Of a DNA stretch of 64,000 nucleotides, positions 25,076 to 38,175 are shown piece after piece. Location: the NCBI GenBank assembly GCA_903813345.2, contig CAIIXF020000010.1, positions 25,196,425 through 25,260,424 of the forward strand. Direction: 5' to 3'. The stretch's first letter is position 1. Each line of letters starts with the position of its first letter. Under the pieces are notes generated by a model. The model was not told where the DNA came from and did not search any database. It worked only from the letters and a program-made list of their open reading frames with translations. Source of the DNA: Owenia fusiformis. Taxonomy: Eukaryota; Annelida; Polychaeta; Sabellida; Oweniidae. Both the position numbers and the translations under genes were made by a program.

Positions 25076-26644
25076 ATGGGAGGAATGGAATATGAATTTT
25101 ATTCCTAGGAAAATATGATATTGGCCAAGGAACATATCATATTACCGAGGGCGATAGCGTCAATATCATATTTTCCAAGGAATATCTTGTTTTATTCCAT
25201 GATACTACTATTTTCCCTCGAAAATAAAATCGTATTATCCCTCTTAAAATCATATATACTCTTAAAATCGTGTTGTCCAGGGGAAAAATCGTATAAACTT
25301 GAAAAATCGTATTGTCCCGGGGAAAATCGTATTGGGATCGTATTCACTCAAAAATTGATTTGGTGAAAAAATTATCTCTTATTCAAACTTAAGATTGAAT
25401 TAATTTCCGCGAAAATAATTAAATTGGCTAGCACAATCGCAAAATTTACACTGAAAGAGGGGGATTTCGGACTTTTTCTATAGTAAGTAGATGGGTGGAT
25501 ATGTGGTGAAACTCAATATGCAAAAAAAGTCCAGAGGGGTCTTGATTGTGTTATCCTATGGCATAGAGCCTCTTTAAAATGCTTTTTATTTGAAGCTTTT
25601 AACTCAATTTTAAAGAGCTTGAAGGGAGTTGCATCAATTTTTGTAAAATTCAAAATGTTTTTTTGCCTTGCTTATGCCACGATCACCCCCCCCCCCTTGA
25701 CTGAAGAGTGAATTTTTTGGCGATCGCACCCCTCCCCCCTTACTGAAAGCTTGCTATGCCCCTACCCTGGAATGAAATTTATATTGAAAATCAAGCATGA
25801 AATAACCTATATTTCTCAAGGAAAAAATTCATATTCAATCACGACCATCAATAACCTATTTATTCCATAATAAAGGGCCTCGACTTAGATAAAAATGTTA
25901 CAATGATAAAAATGTCATTATGTTTTATACTTTTAGTTTTTACCCTCCTCAAAGGTGAAAGGCTGTAACAAAACTTGATCATAGCATTGAATAACCCAGT
26001 CGAGTGGCCCCCAAGATGACTCTTGTTGGGCTACCTAAACACCAAGGTCTTCACAACATCCCCAAGTGATCTGAATGAACCTTATTAAAGAATAATGGAT
26101 GAACTCAGTGTGGTACAACACGAAAAAAAGCTCATCACACGTGCTTGTAGGGACACGTTGGGGTAGACGCAAGTTTGCGTGGAGGCACAGCGGCCATTTT
26201 ACGAAAGATAGATAGGAAAATTGCAGAATGAATCGATACAATGTCAATCTTTAACTGTGAATAAAATTAAACGTTATAAAGGAACGCTTCCTCTTTGTCA
26301 TTTGTTCTTTTTAACCACAGAGAAGTTCACCCAAGTCAGAGTTCACATGAGTCAATGTAATCTATCCTGTGTAGTCAACCATGGAAGAATTCTCGTTAAG
26401 AATTCGATTTATATTTTAGGGTTAATGTCAAAATTATAAAAGATATTTTAACCATTTTGTACTTGTAACATTTTTATTGACACACTGTATTTCTGATACG
26501 GAATCTGATACGGGATTCTAGCTGATACGGGATCCAATACGGAATCTGATACAGGATTTTCGCTGATAGAGGATCTGATACGGGATTTTTAAATATCAAT
26601 TTTATTCCCTGTTTATTTCCCAGGGAAATCGTGTTATTATGGAA

Positions 26645-26985
26645 TAAAAAGAAGCTATTCAGCAGGAGGGATTTGATATGGGGAATCTCACAAGGATGAT
26701 ATCAATATTTCTCGAGGGAACGAAGTAACAGAGGGAAGTATTGATACCATCCGAGGGTGAATAACGACCCTATACCATGGCCAAGAGCAACATCTATCTA
26801 AAATCCTCTATTCAATGAGAGAAAAGTTTTGAAAAATGTAAATCTTTGAATAAATACCTTGAGTGATATCCATATCATCTCTGATATCTAATCATCCCTG
26901 ATATCGTCCCTATCCCATAGTGATTCATCACGTAAGTTTATTGTATACCTGATATTGCTCTGACCATGGTATAATTTTTTTACTA
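26645..26985 (+). repeat. dispersed repeat, copy 2
   Basis: Same order of motifs as copy 1 (GCAGGAGGGATTTGATATGG, CTCACAAGGATGATATC, CTGATATC runs, GACCATGGTATAA). Immediately upstream, about 26490-26590 has irregular repeats of CTGATACGGGATT. Confidence 0.6.
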
Positions 26986-28423
26986 TATTTTAGAAACACG
27001 ATTAATATGTTGAAAAGGGGAATACTAGTAAACAGGGACATTTCCACATAGAGTAAAACGTCGTTATAACACGGTTATTAGTAATTTCGTCATGATACTC
27101 AAGACAAAGCATGGTCCAAAAAGTAATGAACAAAATATCCGGATGAACAAACGAAGACGTGACGTGTGTGGTTCGACTTATGTCGAAAGTGAAGGCGTTG
27201 ATTGACGACAATTACCAACTAACCATCCAGTACAAGCATTCAGACCGATGGTGACCTCATAGGGGGAATCGACAGGGTGAAATGAGATATAGATTCATCT
27301 AGTCTAAAGGCCTTGGACAACGCACTCGAATGACGCACAGAACGCATCAATTACATCAATTACCATTCGATATTGTGGCGCATGGTTGCAGATTTGATTG
27401 CTGGGATTTTCCTTTTTCAATTTTGCTCCAATCGAACGACAAGAACAAAATGAATAAAAAAACCTACACTAATCATCGCTTGGGAATTCACAGGGCTATG
27501 ATAAAACCCATCTAAAACGGTTTGCAATTGCATTTATCCATCCAAATATAACTTCGTTTTTTCACTTGTATAACATAACTTGGTGGTTATATAGAAGCTG
27601 TCTACCCCGGGGCATTTAAGGCTAAGTTCTGGGTCATGCACTTGAAACTCCTTCCAGAATAGTTTCATAAAATTAAACCGATCAAGATTATCAAACAGTA
27701 TGCGGTATCTTATGGGAGAGACTGCTGTCTTTAGGGGTTATTGATCATCTTTCCTATAATTTATGCAGTTATACCATTGCATTTATGCTCAAAAAGACCA
27801 GTAGGTACCTAATGAAAAGGATAAATCCCAAATTACATTTGTAGTCGGAGATTTTCAGTTTTTGAATGGGTCGTGAATATGGATTCGTGAATTAGGATTC
27901 GTTGCTTTTACTTTTTAACTCTCAACTTTGGGTCCTAAGTGCTCTAAGTCTGATCGATCTGTAGAACCCAGTCAGCCATCATGATATACCATGACATCTC
28001 ATTTCTTCTCAGCCCTGTTTCAGGTGAAACAGAAAGATGCTATGAGTATCAGAATGTCAGTCAGCAGGTTTGGCTGTAAAAACCTAATTTAAATATTAGA
28101 CAGAGAGCCACAGAGTAGAGCCCCTAACCAGCCTTGAGACCCTCAACCAGCCAAAGATGTTTAACCGGCAATACAAGATCGACCAACACAATCAGCGTTA
28201 ACAAACAGAACAACCGCTCACTCCCCTCTAAAAGTTTGACAACGCCGACTTCTATATTAGGTCACCCTTGTGAAGAATTTCCCATCTAATGCTATTGCTT
28301 GCATGCCGATATCCATCCATCCTTTGTCTTCAAGTTTCCTGAGAGACCCATACAAGTGGCAGATAAGAAGGGGTCTGGTAAACCAGAATGATATAAGAAC
28401 TTAACTTACCATCACTTGTAACA

Positions 28424-28974
28424 TTATCACTGCTACCCACCTACTTACACAGACGTATCGTCGGTGTATCATGGCGGAACTTCCTCCGGGACTAGGTTTC
28501 GGTAAGATTTTTTTATTTCCCGATTTACACCTACTCATAAGTCACGTTGTGGATAATAATTTGGCTCGAAGTTAAGAAAGATAGTCTAGTTTGAGAATGT
28601 GTCGATGGTTTTAGGTTTTATATGTTAACAAAGACACAATTCACGTATTTAGTCCCTCGCTTTTCTTACACTGACGATCGGCATTAATATTGCCAATATT
28701 ACACTGACATTGGTCGTTCGTCAGTGTAAGAAAAGCGAGGGACTAAATACGTGAATTGTGTCTTTGTTAACATATAAAACCTAAAACCAACGACACTTTC
28801 TCAAACTAGACTATCTTCCTTAACTTCGAGCCAAATTATTATCGACGACGTGACTTATAAGTAGGTGTAAATCGGGAAATAAAAAAATCTTACCGAAAAC
28901 TAGTCCCGGAGGAAGTTCCGCCATGATACACCGACGATACGTCTGTGTAATTAGGTGGGTAGCAGTGATTATAG
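28424..28974. mobile_element. 550-bp palindrome with exon-like arms
   Basis: Two arms of about 260 bp (28424-28683 and 28708-28974), roughly 95% identical by eye as reverse complements, around a loop of about 25 bp. Each arm reads, from its outer end, TCACTGCTACCCACCT, then ATGGCGGAACTTCCTCCGGG, then a consensus donor GGTAAGA. The ATG-to-donor stretch would encode Met-Ala-Glu-Leu-Pro-Pro-Gly-Leu. It is either a foldback transposon or an inverted duplication of a host first exon; no downstream exon was found. Confidence 0.7.
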
Positions 28975-29289
28975 TACAACGAACAATTATCAATGGAGAA
29001 ATACCATGAACTGATAACTCTTAAAATTGCGATAACAGTGACATGAAATTTAAACAGTTTGATACTTATATACCGCAATATGTTTTTTGTCTCACTTGTG
29101 TGAATAAGTCATCGGGCAATATAAAAACGTTTACTAGTTAGCGTGACATCTATAATCAAGAGTATTATAAAATGCACACTGATGCTGAGTAAGGGTTATA
29201 GTCTGAATCATGGTATTTTCTGGGTGTTTAAAAATTGAAATGAATAGCAGCTTCTTAGATGGAGATAATAACATCTGGCAATGGTATTG

Positions 29290-31720
29290 GTGATCACTGG
29301 TGAGAGTTTGCGTTGTGTTGACTTTTGGAATGTGTTAATCTGTGGTTGAGATTACCTTAGGTTGTAATGATCTGTGATTGAGATAACATTGGATTGTGTT
29401 AGTCTTTGGCCACAAGTTTGGGTTGTATTGAACTATGTTTATGAAAACATTTGTTGTGTTGATCTGGGATTTACATATCTTGGGTTGTTTGAACTGTGAT
29501 TGGGTTAACCTTTGGTTGTCTTGATTTATGATTGAGATTACATTGCATGTAGTTGGTCTATGGTTGAGATTACCTTGGGTTGTGATGGCGATTGGTTGAA
29601 ATAACCTCGGGTTGTGTTGACGAATGGTTGAAGTAATATTGGGTTGTGTAAATATGTGGCTTAGATGACCCTGGGTTGTATTCATCTGTAGTTAGGTTTA
29701 CATTGGGATATATTCATTATTCATGTGTGGTTAAGATTATTCTTGGCTGTATTAATATTTAGCAGTTATGTCCCTATCATTGAATATATGCCTAAGGTCT
29801 GTCACCAATATAGCCCGAGCTTGCGAGGGTTATATTACGACAGACCGAAGGCATATATTCAATGATACGGACATAACTGTTGTATTGCATACTTTTATAT
29901 CATGGCTACGTTATATCAATGACGCCACGTGTCTGTGTGCGAGTGAAATTAGGAAGAAATGAAACATGACGTCCCGATGACGTCATAAGATTGTCATGGT
30001 AAAAGGTTTGGCGGCTATACAGGAATATATAGCCGACCTTCAGCTCCATTGACTTCAATACAAATGCTTCGCTGGGTATGTAATACATGATTGATATAAC
30101 ATGTGTAACTGTGTAAATCTGTTGTCAAGATAATCTTGGGTTGTATTAGTATGTGCTTGTTGTGATAACATTTGGTTGTGTTGAGCTGTGTATGAGATTA
30201 CTTTGGGTTGTGTTGACCTGTAGTTGAGATAACATTGGATTGTGCTAATCTGTGTTTTGATATAACCTTGGGTTATGTTCATCTGTAGTTGTTATTATCT
30301 TGGGCTGTTTTGATCTAGTATTGAGATAACATAGGGTTGTGTTAATATGTAGTTGATATAACCTTGGGTTGTGTTAATCTGTAGTTTGGTTGTGTTGATT
30401 TCTGTATGAGATAACCTTGGGTTATGTGAATCTGTGGTTGAAATAACCTTGGGTTGTGTTGATCTGTAGTTGAGGTAACATTAAGTTGTGTTGATCTATG
30501 TATGAGATAACCTTGGATTATGTTAATCTGTGGTTGAAATAACCTTGGGTTGTGTTGATCTGTAGTTGAGATAACCTTGGGTTGTGTTGATCTGTAGTTG
30601 AGATAACATTGGGTTGTGTTGATCTATGTATGAGATAACATTGGGTTGTGTTGATCTATGTATGAGATAACATTGGGTTGTGTTGATCTAGTATGAGATA
30701 ACATTGGGTTGTGTTGATCTAGTATGAGATAACATTGGGTTGTGTTGATCTCTGTATGAGATAACACTGGGTTGTGTTGATCTATGTATGAGATAACATT
30801 GGGTTGTGTTGATCTATGTATGAGATAACATTGGGTTGTGTTGATCTATGTATGAGATAACATTGGGTTGTGTTGATCTGTAGTTGAGATAACATTGGGT
30901 TGTGTTGATCTATGTATGAGATAGCATTGGGTTGTGTTGATCTATGTATGAGATAACATTGGGTTGTGTTGATCTATGTATGAGATAACCTTGGATTATG
31001 TTAATCTGTGGTAGAAATAACCTTGAGTTGAGTAAATCTGTGGTTAAGACAATTTTGGCTGTGTTAATCTGTTGTTGAGATTTACTTGGGTTTTGTTCAT
31101 TTGTTGTTGAGATTACCTTTGGTTATGTTGATCTTTGGTAGAGTTTACTTTCGGGTGTGTTGATCTTTTATTGCTATTACCTTTGTTAGGTTGATCTATG
31201 CTTGAGATAACCTTTGGTTGTGTTAATCTGTGGTTATGATAACATTGGGTTATGTTAATCCATGATTGAGATAACCTTGGGTTGTGTTAATATGTGGTTG
31301 AGAAAACCTTGAGTCGTGTCAATCTGTGGTTGAGATAACATTTGGTTGTGTTGATCTGTAGATAACATTGGATTGTGTTGCTCTGAGGTTGAGATATCCT
31401 TGGGTTGTGTTAATCTGTTGTTGAGATCATCTTGGGTTGTGTTTATATGTGGTTTGGATAAACTTGAATTTTGTTCATTTGTGGTTGAGATTACCTTTAG
31501 CTGTGTTGGTCTTTGGTTGAGTTTACTTTGGAATGTGTTGATCTTTGGTTGTTACTACCTTAATTATGTTGATCTATGATTGAGATAACATGGGGTTGTA
31601 TTAATCTGTGGTTGAGATAATATTGGGTTGTGTTGATCTGTGGTTAAGATAACCTTGGGTTGTGTTAACTGTGGTTGATATAACATTGGGTTGTGGTAAT
31701 CTGTGGTTGAGATAACCATG
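29290..31720. repeat. 32-bp minisatellite, about 65 copies, interrupted
   Basis: Units of the form TTGGGTTGTGTTGATCTATG followed by TATGAGATAACA. The central part (about 30580-30990) is nearly uniform, while both edges are divergent, as expected when unequal exchange homogenises the middle. It is interrupted at 29759-30089 by a mobile element. A short related-looking repeat (AGTCAACTCAGACCC type) follows at about 31725-31800. Confidence 0.93.
29759..30089 (-). mobile_element. hairpin-ended element inserted in minisatellite, copy 1
   Basis: Read on the minus strand it begins GTATTACATACCCAGCGAAG and ends with a subterminal hairpin (GGCATATATTCAATGATA pairing with its complement) followed by ACATAACTGCTAA. 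No terminal inverted repeat or target duplication is visible. The same ends occur in the copy at 45059-45375. The layout (no TIR, no TSD, 3' hairpin, CTAA end) recalls Helitron-type elements, but the 5' end is not the usual TC. Confidence 0.65.
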
Positions 31721-31800
31721 TCAACTTGGACCCAAGTTAACTCAGACCCTAGTCAACTAAGACCCAGACCCTAGTCAACTCAGACCCTTGTCAACTTGGA

Positions 31801-32471
31801 AATATGCATATTTAAATTTTTTCCATAGTTTGAGCATTTAAATGAAAAGAAATATATAAAATCAACATTAATCATATAGAGAAAATGATCGTTGATAATG
31901 GCAAAAATTAATTCTCAAACTTTTAGAGTCAATCATAAACCATTCAGCCTGATTGTGAAATCATATTACATATGCCAATAACCGAGAGTCTATGATTTTA
32001 CGTGAAACTGGTTAATTTGTATTACAAACAAGTAATATTTGACAATAAATTAGAAATTCAATGTGAATTAAATGTCACTGACCTTAATTCTTCAAACTAA
32101 CTTATATGGGGTAAACATGTTAGTTGAATTGAATCCCCCTGATTAAATATGTGTGTTATGAAATAATCCTGTATTTGCAACCTACAGAGAATAATTTTAA
32201 TCATATTAAACTTATATTTAGAAAATGAGTTTGAAAATAAAATTGGTTAATACACAAATGCACTAATACATTCCCCCATACTTTATATGTATTGGAATTA
32301 ATATAATACATGTACCTCTCTATTTTGTTTACTTCAACACCCTAATTAAATGCTTATCAGAGGACACAAGATTTCTTAAATTAGGTTTCTTAGTCAAAGT
32401 TAATATAATACATCATAAGGAACAGGCTAAATTGAATTCATTTGTTATCAAACAATGGTTCAAAATCAGAA
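31801..32471. other. no feature recognised
   Basis: AT-rich sequence following the minisatellite. No exon, repeat or RNA gene could be supported. Confidence 0.5.
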
Positions 32472-33212
32472 AGCATCATGAAAAATTTCCAAATTTTCTC
32501 TGCTTGAGACATCATTGATGAAAATACAGTATCTCATACCATACAATATGTACCCTTCAAATGGTCTCAACACAATTTCCATCAATTAAAACATATGTAG
32601 TCATCTCTAAGAGAAGCTAGACATGTCTCCCTTGGATAATATGACTTAACTGACTTCAGCTTTTTTCAAAACTGGCACAATATGTTTCAAAACCTGTCAT
32701 TAAAGCCAAGCAAGACTGTCAAATACAGCTCAGACTGATTGTTCAGGTGGGTGGAGGACATGTTCAGTAATTAAATGTTGAACTTGTATATTCATATTTA
32801 CAGAATGACAATGAATTGTTTTTCAAATTTCTAAAGTATTACAGGACTAATTGAAGTTACAATCGATGGAAAAATGTTCCAATTTTTTGACTCAACACAA
32901 GGGTTTCCTGAACTTGTCTGCCACCTACCTGAATAATCAGTCTGAGCTGTATTTGACAGTCATTCATGGCTTAAATGACAGGCTTTGAGACATATTGTCA
33001 CTTATTGTTTCAGTTTTGAAAAAGAGTTGAGGTCAGTTAAACTATTCAAGGTAGACATGTCTTACTTCTCCTAGAGATAACTACATATCGTTTCAATTGA
33101 TGGAAATTGTGTTAAGACCATTTGAAGGGTACATATTGTATGGTATGAAAGATACTGTATTTTCAGCAGTGATGTCTCAAGCAGAGAAAATTTGGAAATT
33201 ATTCATGATGCC
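32472..33212. mobile_element. foldback element, about 300-bp arms
   Basis: The left arm (32472-32770) and right arm (32905-33212) are reverse complements with scattered differences. Outer ends are GCATCATGAAAAATTTCCAA and GGCATCATGAATAATTTCCA. The central segment is about 135 bp. No coding potential. The differences between arms suggest that it is not recent. Confidence 0.85.
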
Positions 33213-33264
33213 AGGATACTCAATCGGCCAGGTGCCGGCCAATGAATCGGAGCACATGTGACCC

Positions 33265-33565
33265 AGGCATTAGTGGTTCAATTTCCATATAACCCTTATG
33301 TATCTAATATTTATGCAAATTTAAATATTTCCATTAAAAGAAATTGTTATCTACCCAATAAAAGAAAAGATATTTCACTTTTTGTGATTTTGTAACATTG
33401 GGTCTATGGGAAATCAACCCGAACTAGAGTCACATTTTCAAAAAATTTCTAAACCATATTACTAGACATACTTTTAAATGTAGATTTAAAATATGACATC
33501 ACTTTGACTGAATTTTGAACATTTAATGACATAAATCACGATTATTTCTACTCGCATCTAGTCTA
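33265..33565 (+). mobile_element. MITE fragment, GATGCGAGTAG family
   Basis: Matches the right two-thirds of the copy at 46563-46991 (from TAGTGGTTCAATTTCC to TTCTACTCGCATCTAGTC). The left end is missing and the foldback element lies just to its left. Confidence 0.75.
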
Positions 33566-34511
33566 TTAACTAGATTTGTGATAAGTTATCCTGTAAGTTA
33601 TATGAATGGATATTACAGATAGAGGTGAGTAAAACAGTTGCATTTCAAATACAATTTTGAATAAATAGCCAGTTCTTTCAACATGAAACCAAGAAACCTC
33701 TGCTCATTGCAAATGGTAATACCAAGTTACCAAGTACACAATATTTTTGATGTTACCTTTTTATCAAAAGCGTCATCATTTGTGAAATAGTTATTAGGGA
33801 TTAAATCCTGACCTTATCATGGTTATAACACTGAAATATCATCCCTTACAAGGTAGTAACAGCAACTTCATTTCTTATAAATCCCATACAAAAATGGTAA
33901 TTATTACTTAACAATACAATTTTAAGAGTGGACTTAATTTATGTAAATACATTTTCTATTCTTTCAATTTCATTTGTCTTTTATATTGACCAGAATTGAT
34001 GAGGAAAAGTGAGAAACGTTGTAAGAGTTTCAATAATACAGACTCAGTCAAAATCAATGAACACAATAGATGCTAATACTATTGTCAAGTGGATTTTCAT
34101 TTAAACCTAGTGTTCAAGATTAATCTAATATATTTACAGGAATTTAATCCATTTTGGAACAGCATTGTGGTGAATGCTTCTGACATTATATGGTTAGCAA
34201 CCAGCTCATATCAGGCAGCTAGAAGATTGTGTACTAGAATAATATTCAGGTAAATAAAAATGACTTATATTTGATATTATTATCATCTTTAAATAAAATA
34301 GATAATATTTGCTTATTTAAAAGCAACAATGATTTTTGTATTAAGTTTATAGTTGTGCAAAATATTACATATGATTTGAAAATAACAATAGCATGAGAAA
34401 TTAGAATCAATAAACTATTTTGTTTGTTTGTTTTAGTTGTCTTTATTTCTAACATTTATAAATCATACAAACACAAAATATGCAGCCTAGCACCAATGGC
34501 AAATATGTTAA

Positions 34512-34745
34512 AGGCAAACCTTTGAGAAACAATTCAACTATTATTTCACATCAAATAGAGATATACATCAACACCTGACAAGACAACAGTTTAAACTTAG
34601 ACATGTAAAATTTGAGAACACTATTGGACAATTTTCTGTTAGTAAACAGGTTTCTCATACCTGGAATAATCTTACGGATGACCTGCTATCCACAAATTCA
34701 CCTTCTAAATTCAATAGTAAATTGATAAGAGAATTGTTGTCATGA
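34512..34745 (+). pseudogene. LINE reverse-transcriptase C-terminus, fragment
   Basis: A 77-codon open stretch ending in TGA. It reads ...NYYFTSNRDIHQHLTRQQF... then VSHTWNNLTDDLLSTNSPSK... then LIRELLS. This is the familiar C-terminal pattern of CR1/L2/jockey-like non-LTR retrotransposon proteins: 'N-x-H-x-x-x-TR', then 'W-N-x-L', then a Ser-x-x-x-F-x-x-x-L ending. The stretch upstream is out of frame or unrelated, so this is a 5'-truncated remnant. Family assignment is by pattern only. Confidence 0.6.
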
Positions 34746-35175
34746 TATATTATAGTCCATATTATAGGCTATTATATGCCATACTATATGCTATATAATA
34801 TCATTTTGACTACTGAACATTCAGTGTGAAATTATGTACTGATTTCTGCAATGATATAGGTATATTATCTCCATTCTGGCACAAAGTAATTTATATTTTA
34901 TTTAAATTCTTACCATAGGTAAATTCGTTCATGGGATAATCATTTACATATCAGTTTTTTTAATCTAATCATTTCAAATTGTTATATTTTATTTTATGAT
35001 GTACCTTTGACCCTAGTGCATCAGTACAAACTAGAAAACAGCAACTCCACGGAGTAGCAAATCCCAACGAACACTATATGGATCATCATGATCATTACTA
35101 TCTACTCTTCCCTTCAATAAATATTTGAGATCATTGTAGTATCATGTAACCATACTTTCAAGATAACTCTAATAA

Positions 35176-35682
35176 GTGATGGCGAATTTCTGCTCTAGGC
35201 AGGAAATCCCACATTAGGCAGCCATTTTGAATTTTTCAAGGCCCGCGTCAGAAAAATGATACAATATTTGCAATCTACTCTAAACTTTCATTGAGTATAA
35301 TAAAGCTATACTTCAAAAACATCTCAAAATTAATGCAAATTCCTATTTTCAAGGCTCTTGGGGGTCAGGGTAAAAACACGGGATATATGTGAAATAGATA
35401 ATACTCGTATTTATTATTTTTGCTAAAAATGAAAAATAAAAGATTTTTTGCAAAAAATTCCTGCCATTTTCAAACCAGTGGCCATCTTGAAAAAATTGTT
35501 ATTTGCGTAAAACTATTCACCAATATGCATCTTTCCACCAAATATGAAGAAAATCTGTCGACTAGTATTCGAGTTATCTTCCGGACCGACGGACGGACTG
35601 AGTGACTGACTGAGGGATGGACGGAGGGCTTCACTATCCTACTGATATCCCTACTGAACTTCGTTTGTTGGGATAATAAATC
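35176..35682 (+). repeat. dispersed repeat ending in GGAC/GACA-rich tail, copy A
   Basis: Contains GGCAGCCATTTTGAATTTTT, an AATTTGCAATCTACTCTAAA-like block, CTAGTATTCGAGTTATCTTC, then a GGAC/GACT-rich stretch, and ends GTTGGGATAATAAA. The same order of blocks is seen at 40060-40483 and partly at 39690-39893 and 47222-47895, always in this orientation. It looks like a retroposon family with a shared 3' end. It ends about 50 bp before the exon at 35731. Confidence 0.7.
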
Positions 35683-35730
35683 CTACAATACTAACACTAA
35701 TGTGTCATTTATCTATTTCTTGTTTTCAGA

Positions 35731-35960
35731 ATGTCATTCAGTACTACTTTCCGCTCAATGCTGTCACAGGACATTCGACACACCCACTATGGCACACCAC
35801 TGAACATGACCTACAGAGAATCCTCTGACTTCCCGACTCTTGATGAGCTAAGACGTGACAGAGATGACAAATATTTGAAGAAAACAATCCTACTGAGCAG
35901 GACATCATCATATTATGGGAGACCTATAGAACCAGCACCTGCCTTTAGAGTAGTCTCAAG
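35731..35960 (+). CDS. unrecognised 159-aa protein, exon 1
   Basis: First coding exon of a two-exon gene. The ATG lies one base after a TTGTTTTCAG acceptor, so a non-coding 5' exon is expected upstream. It encodes residues 1-76 and two bases of Arg77, starting MSFSTTFRSMLSQDIRHTHY, then a block rich in Arg/Asp (TLDELRRDRDDKYLKKT) and a Pro-containing segment (GRPIEPAPAFRVVS). No signal peptide, membrane segment or known domain is visible. The donor is AG|GTGAAT. Exon-intron structure, open frame and frame-compatible join support a real gene. I do not recognise the family, and a small cytoplasmic or ciliary protein is only a guess from composition. Confidence 0.78.
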
Positions 35961-38175
35961 GTGAATATTTAATTCAGACATATTCTTTAGTAGCTTTACT
36001 GTCTTTAAATGCCTATGCATCAAAATGAAGTTTTTAAATGTTAATGTGAGCAGTGAAGCAAGATCAAATCTGTGAGCTTTCAAAGCATGTCTCCCTCAGT
36101 AGTTCTTCCCACTTTTCAAGTCAAAATATATCACACCCTGTCCCGCCCCCATTTAATGCTGTAACAGTGGCTACCAAGACTTGTGACAGTCTTTAAACCA
36201 TTACAATATGAATATTTTAAAATAAGTTGCCATATCAAACAAACAACATAATCTTAGTTATCATGATTGCTAAGAAACCTTACAACAACATCTGGAGTCT
36301 TAACACCTTGTGATAAATAAATGATATGATTAGATGACTTTTGTAATAATAAAACCAAATAATTCATGAAGGCTGAGTCTACAGCAAAATACGCCGTATT
36401 CAGTTGAACTTGAGAATGGGATAACCAAGGTGATGTGTAATGCTAGGAACAATAGATACTAAGGATATATGGCGTATTCTTGGTATGGGAAATAATGTGT
36501 ATTAGGTATTGAACAAAAATGTGTGCATGTTGCAAAAGACCACGTGCAGTACGGCAAGTGATTTTAGACGGTCATATCCTTCACCATGAGTACTTTCTGG
36601 GCATAAATACAGTGGTTTTTATTAAAACAATATGTTTTCTTTCAAGTGAAGTACCCATGATGATAAAAATATCAATCGAACAATTCGAAAATTTATGAAT
36701 AGGGACCCCATGTCAACATTTTTTTCAAAATATTGAACCTATTTATTGCATGAAAAGATTATTCAACAAGGGGTCTAAAACATCTTCAAAAATATAATTG
36801 TATTGAAAGTCTAGTTTTGAAGATATCAATTTTAGTTGACCAAAATGATGCTGAAAACAATGGATAGCACGAGTTTTCCCTATGGGAAAATAACATGGGA
36901 TATGTGGTTTTTAATTTTAATGCATTTCAGTACGCATCCCCTTCTCAGAAATTGTTCATATAGTGTAGAAGAAACTTTCGATATGTTTAAATTGAGAAAA
37001 GCAAGATCCTCTTTTTAGAAAATAAGCCTATCATTTTTTAAAAAGTGCCAGGGTGGGGCCCTAATCCAAAAATTTTCAGAGAGCTGGATTGATATTTTAC
37101 TATCATGGGACTTCACTTGAAAGAAAACATATTGTTTTAATAAAAACCATTATTTTTATTGCCAGAAAGTACTCATGGTGAAAGATATGACTGTCTAAAA
37201 TCACTTGCCATACTGCACATGGACCTTTAAAGGGTTCCGATTAGCATCCCGTATAAAAACAATATGGCGGCTCCAGGCGAATCAACTGGATCAGTCCATT
37301 TTTAAGACATAAGGGGAGTTCTGTAAAATCCAGTTTATTGAAATTGTCTTTGAGATAAAGTAATCCGTTAATGATTTTGAAAACGTTATCCAAAGAGTGA
37401 TTGCGTTCAAAGAATACATGTACAACAGCCAATATAAATCATTGGTAGGATATTTCATATGCCAAGCTGTGTGCTATTACGTTATGGGGAAATTTAGATG
37501 CCAATTTTTCCTTATTGTACACAAATAGAAGATCCTGAAACTTCACCCATAAATGTGGAATTGATTTGTCAAAATAAAAATCAGCCTTTTATAAATGTGT
37601 GACGATCTATAATATACTTATGCTATATAACAGTTAGAGGTGTTGACACAACGACCTCGAACCTGTGAACCCTTGAGTATTATTCCGGGATCGGGCCTTT
37701 TATACTAAACGGTGAGCAACACCAGAAACGAGCGTTCGATTTGCTAAACGATATGCGTCACCCTTTAAGGTAACTTTTTGAAAACAATTTACAGCAAGTT
37801 GTATAATATTTTTCACTGATTAATTATTCAAAAAGCTACACTCTATGGTGTCACTTCAAAATACAATATTCTGTATATGAGCCAGGCCACAGGAAAAGGG
37901 CTCTTATCACAGATTTTTTCAATATTCTGATTTTTTGTTTATCTTAACAAAAAGCACAAAGAAACATTTCAAATGAGTCATGGCTTATGTCTTAACAATT
38001 TTTCCTTGCATATATAGACCAAAAAGTCAGATCTGAATTTAGCACATTTTCCTCTTAATCATGGGCACATTTTTGGCTCTGTAGCACAATTTTACAATTT
38101 TTGTGATAAGACCGGTTTTCCTATGGCCAGGCTCATATATAATTGAACTATAATGATACTGACTTTTTATTTCAG
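35961..38175 (+). other. intron of the 159-aa gene, 2.2 kb
   Basis: Contains the foldback at 36538-37225. The remainder is AT-rich without a recognisable feature. Confidence 0.7.
36538..37225. mobile_element. foldback element, about 140-bp arms
   Basis: The arm at 36538-36680 (ACCACGTGCAGTACGGCAAG...) recurs inverted at 37086-37225 (...CTTGCCATACTGCACATGG). The interior of about 400 bp is unrelated to any protein I can see. It lies within the intron. Confidence 0.82.

Larger units (their letters stand above)
20807..28423. other. intergenic, no gene recognised
   Basis: The right side of the fibrillin start. The first few hundred bases presumably include its 5' UTR and promoter, but no TATA box or other core motif can be called with confidence. 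Poly-G/C tracts occur near 21753, 23592 and 25687. A pair of related direct repeats (about 24755-25075 and 26645-26985) is listed separately. All open frames here are short and lack coding character. Confidence 0.5.

Noticed and set aside
28890-29078. 62-codon minus-strand frame
   Set aside because: It starts outside the palindrome at 28424-28974 and runs into its right arm. No splice or family support.
29290-31720. Possible CRISPR-like or regularly spaced array
   Set aside because: The units are contiguous with no unique spacers, and the context is an animal nuclear genome. It is a minisatellite.
35420-35605. 61-codon frame ending in Asp-Gly-Arg-Thr-Glu
   Set aside because: It lies in a dispersed repeat with a GGAC-rich tail, and a similar frame occurs in another copy at 40266-40484.
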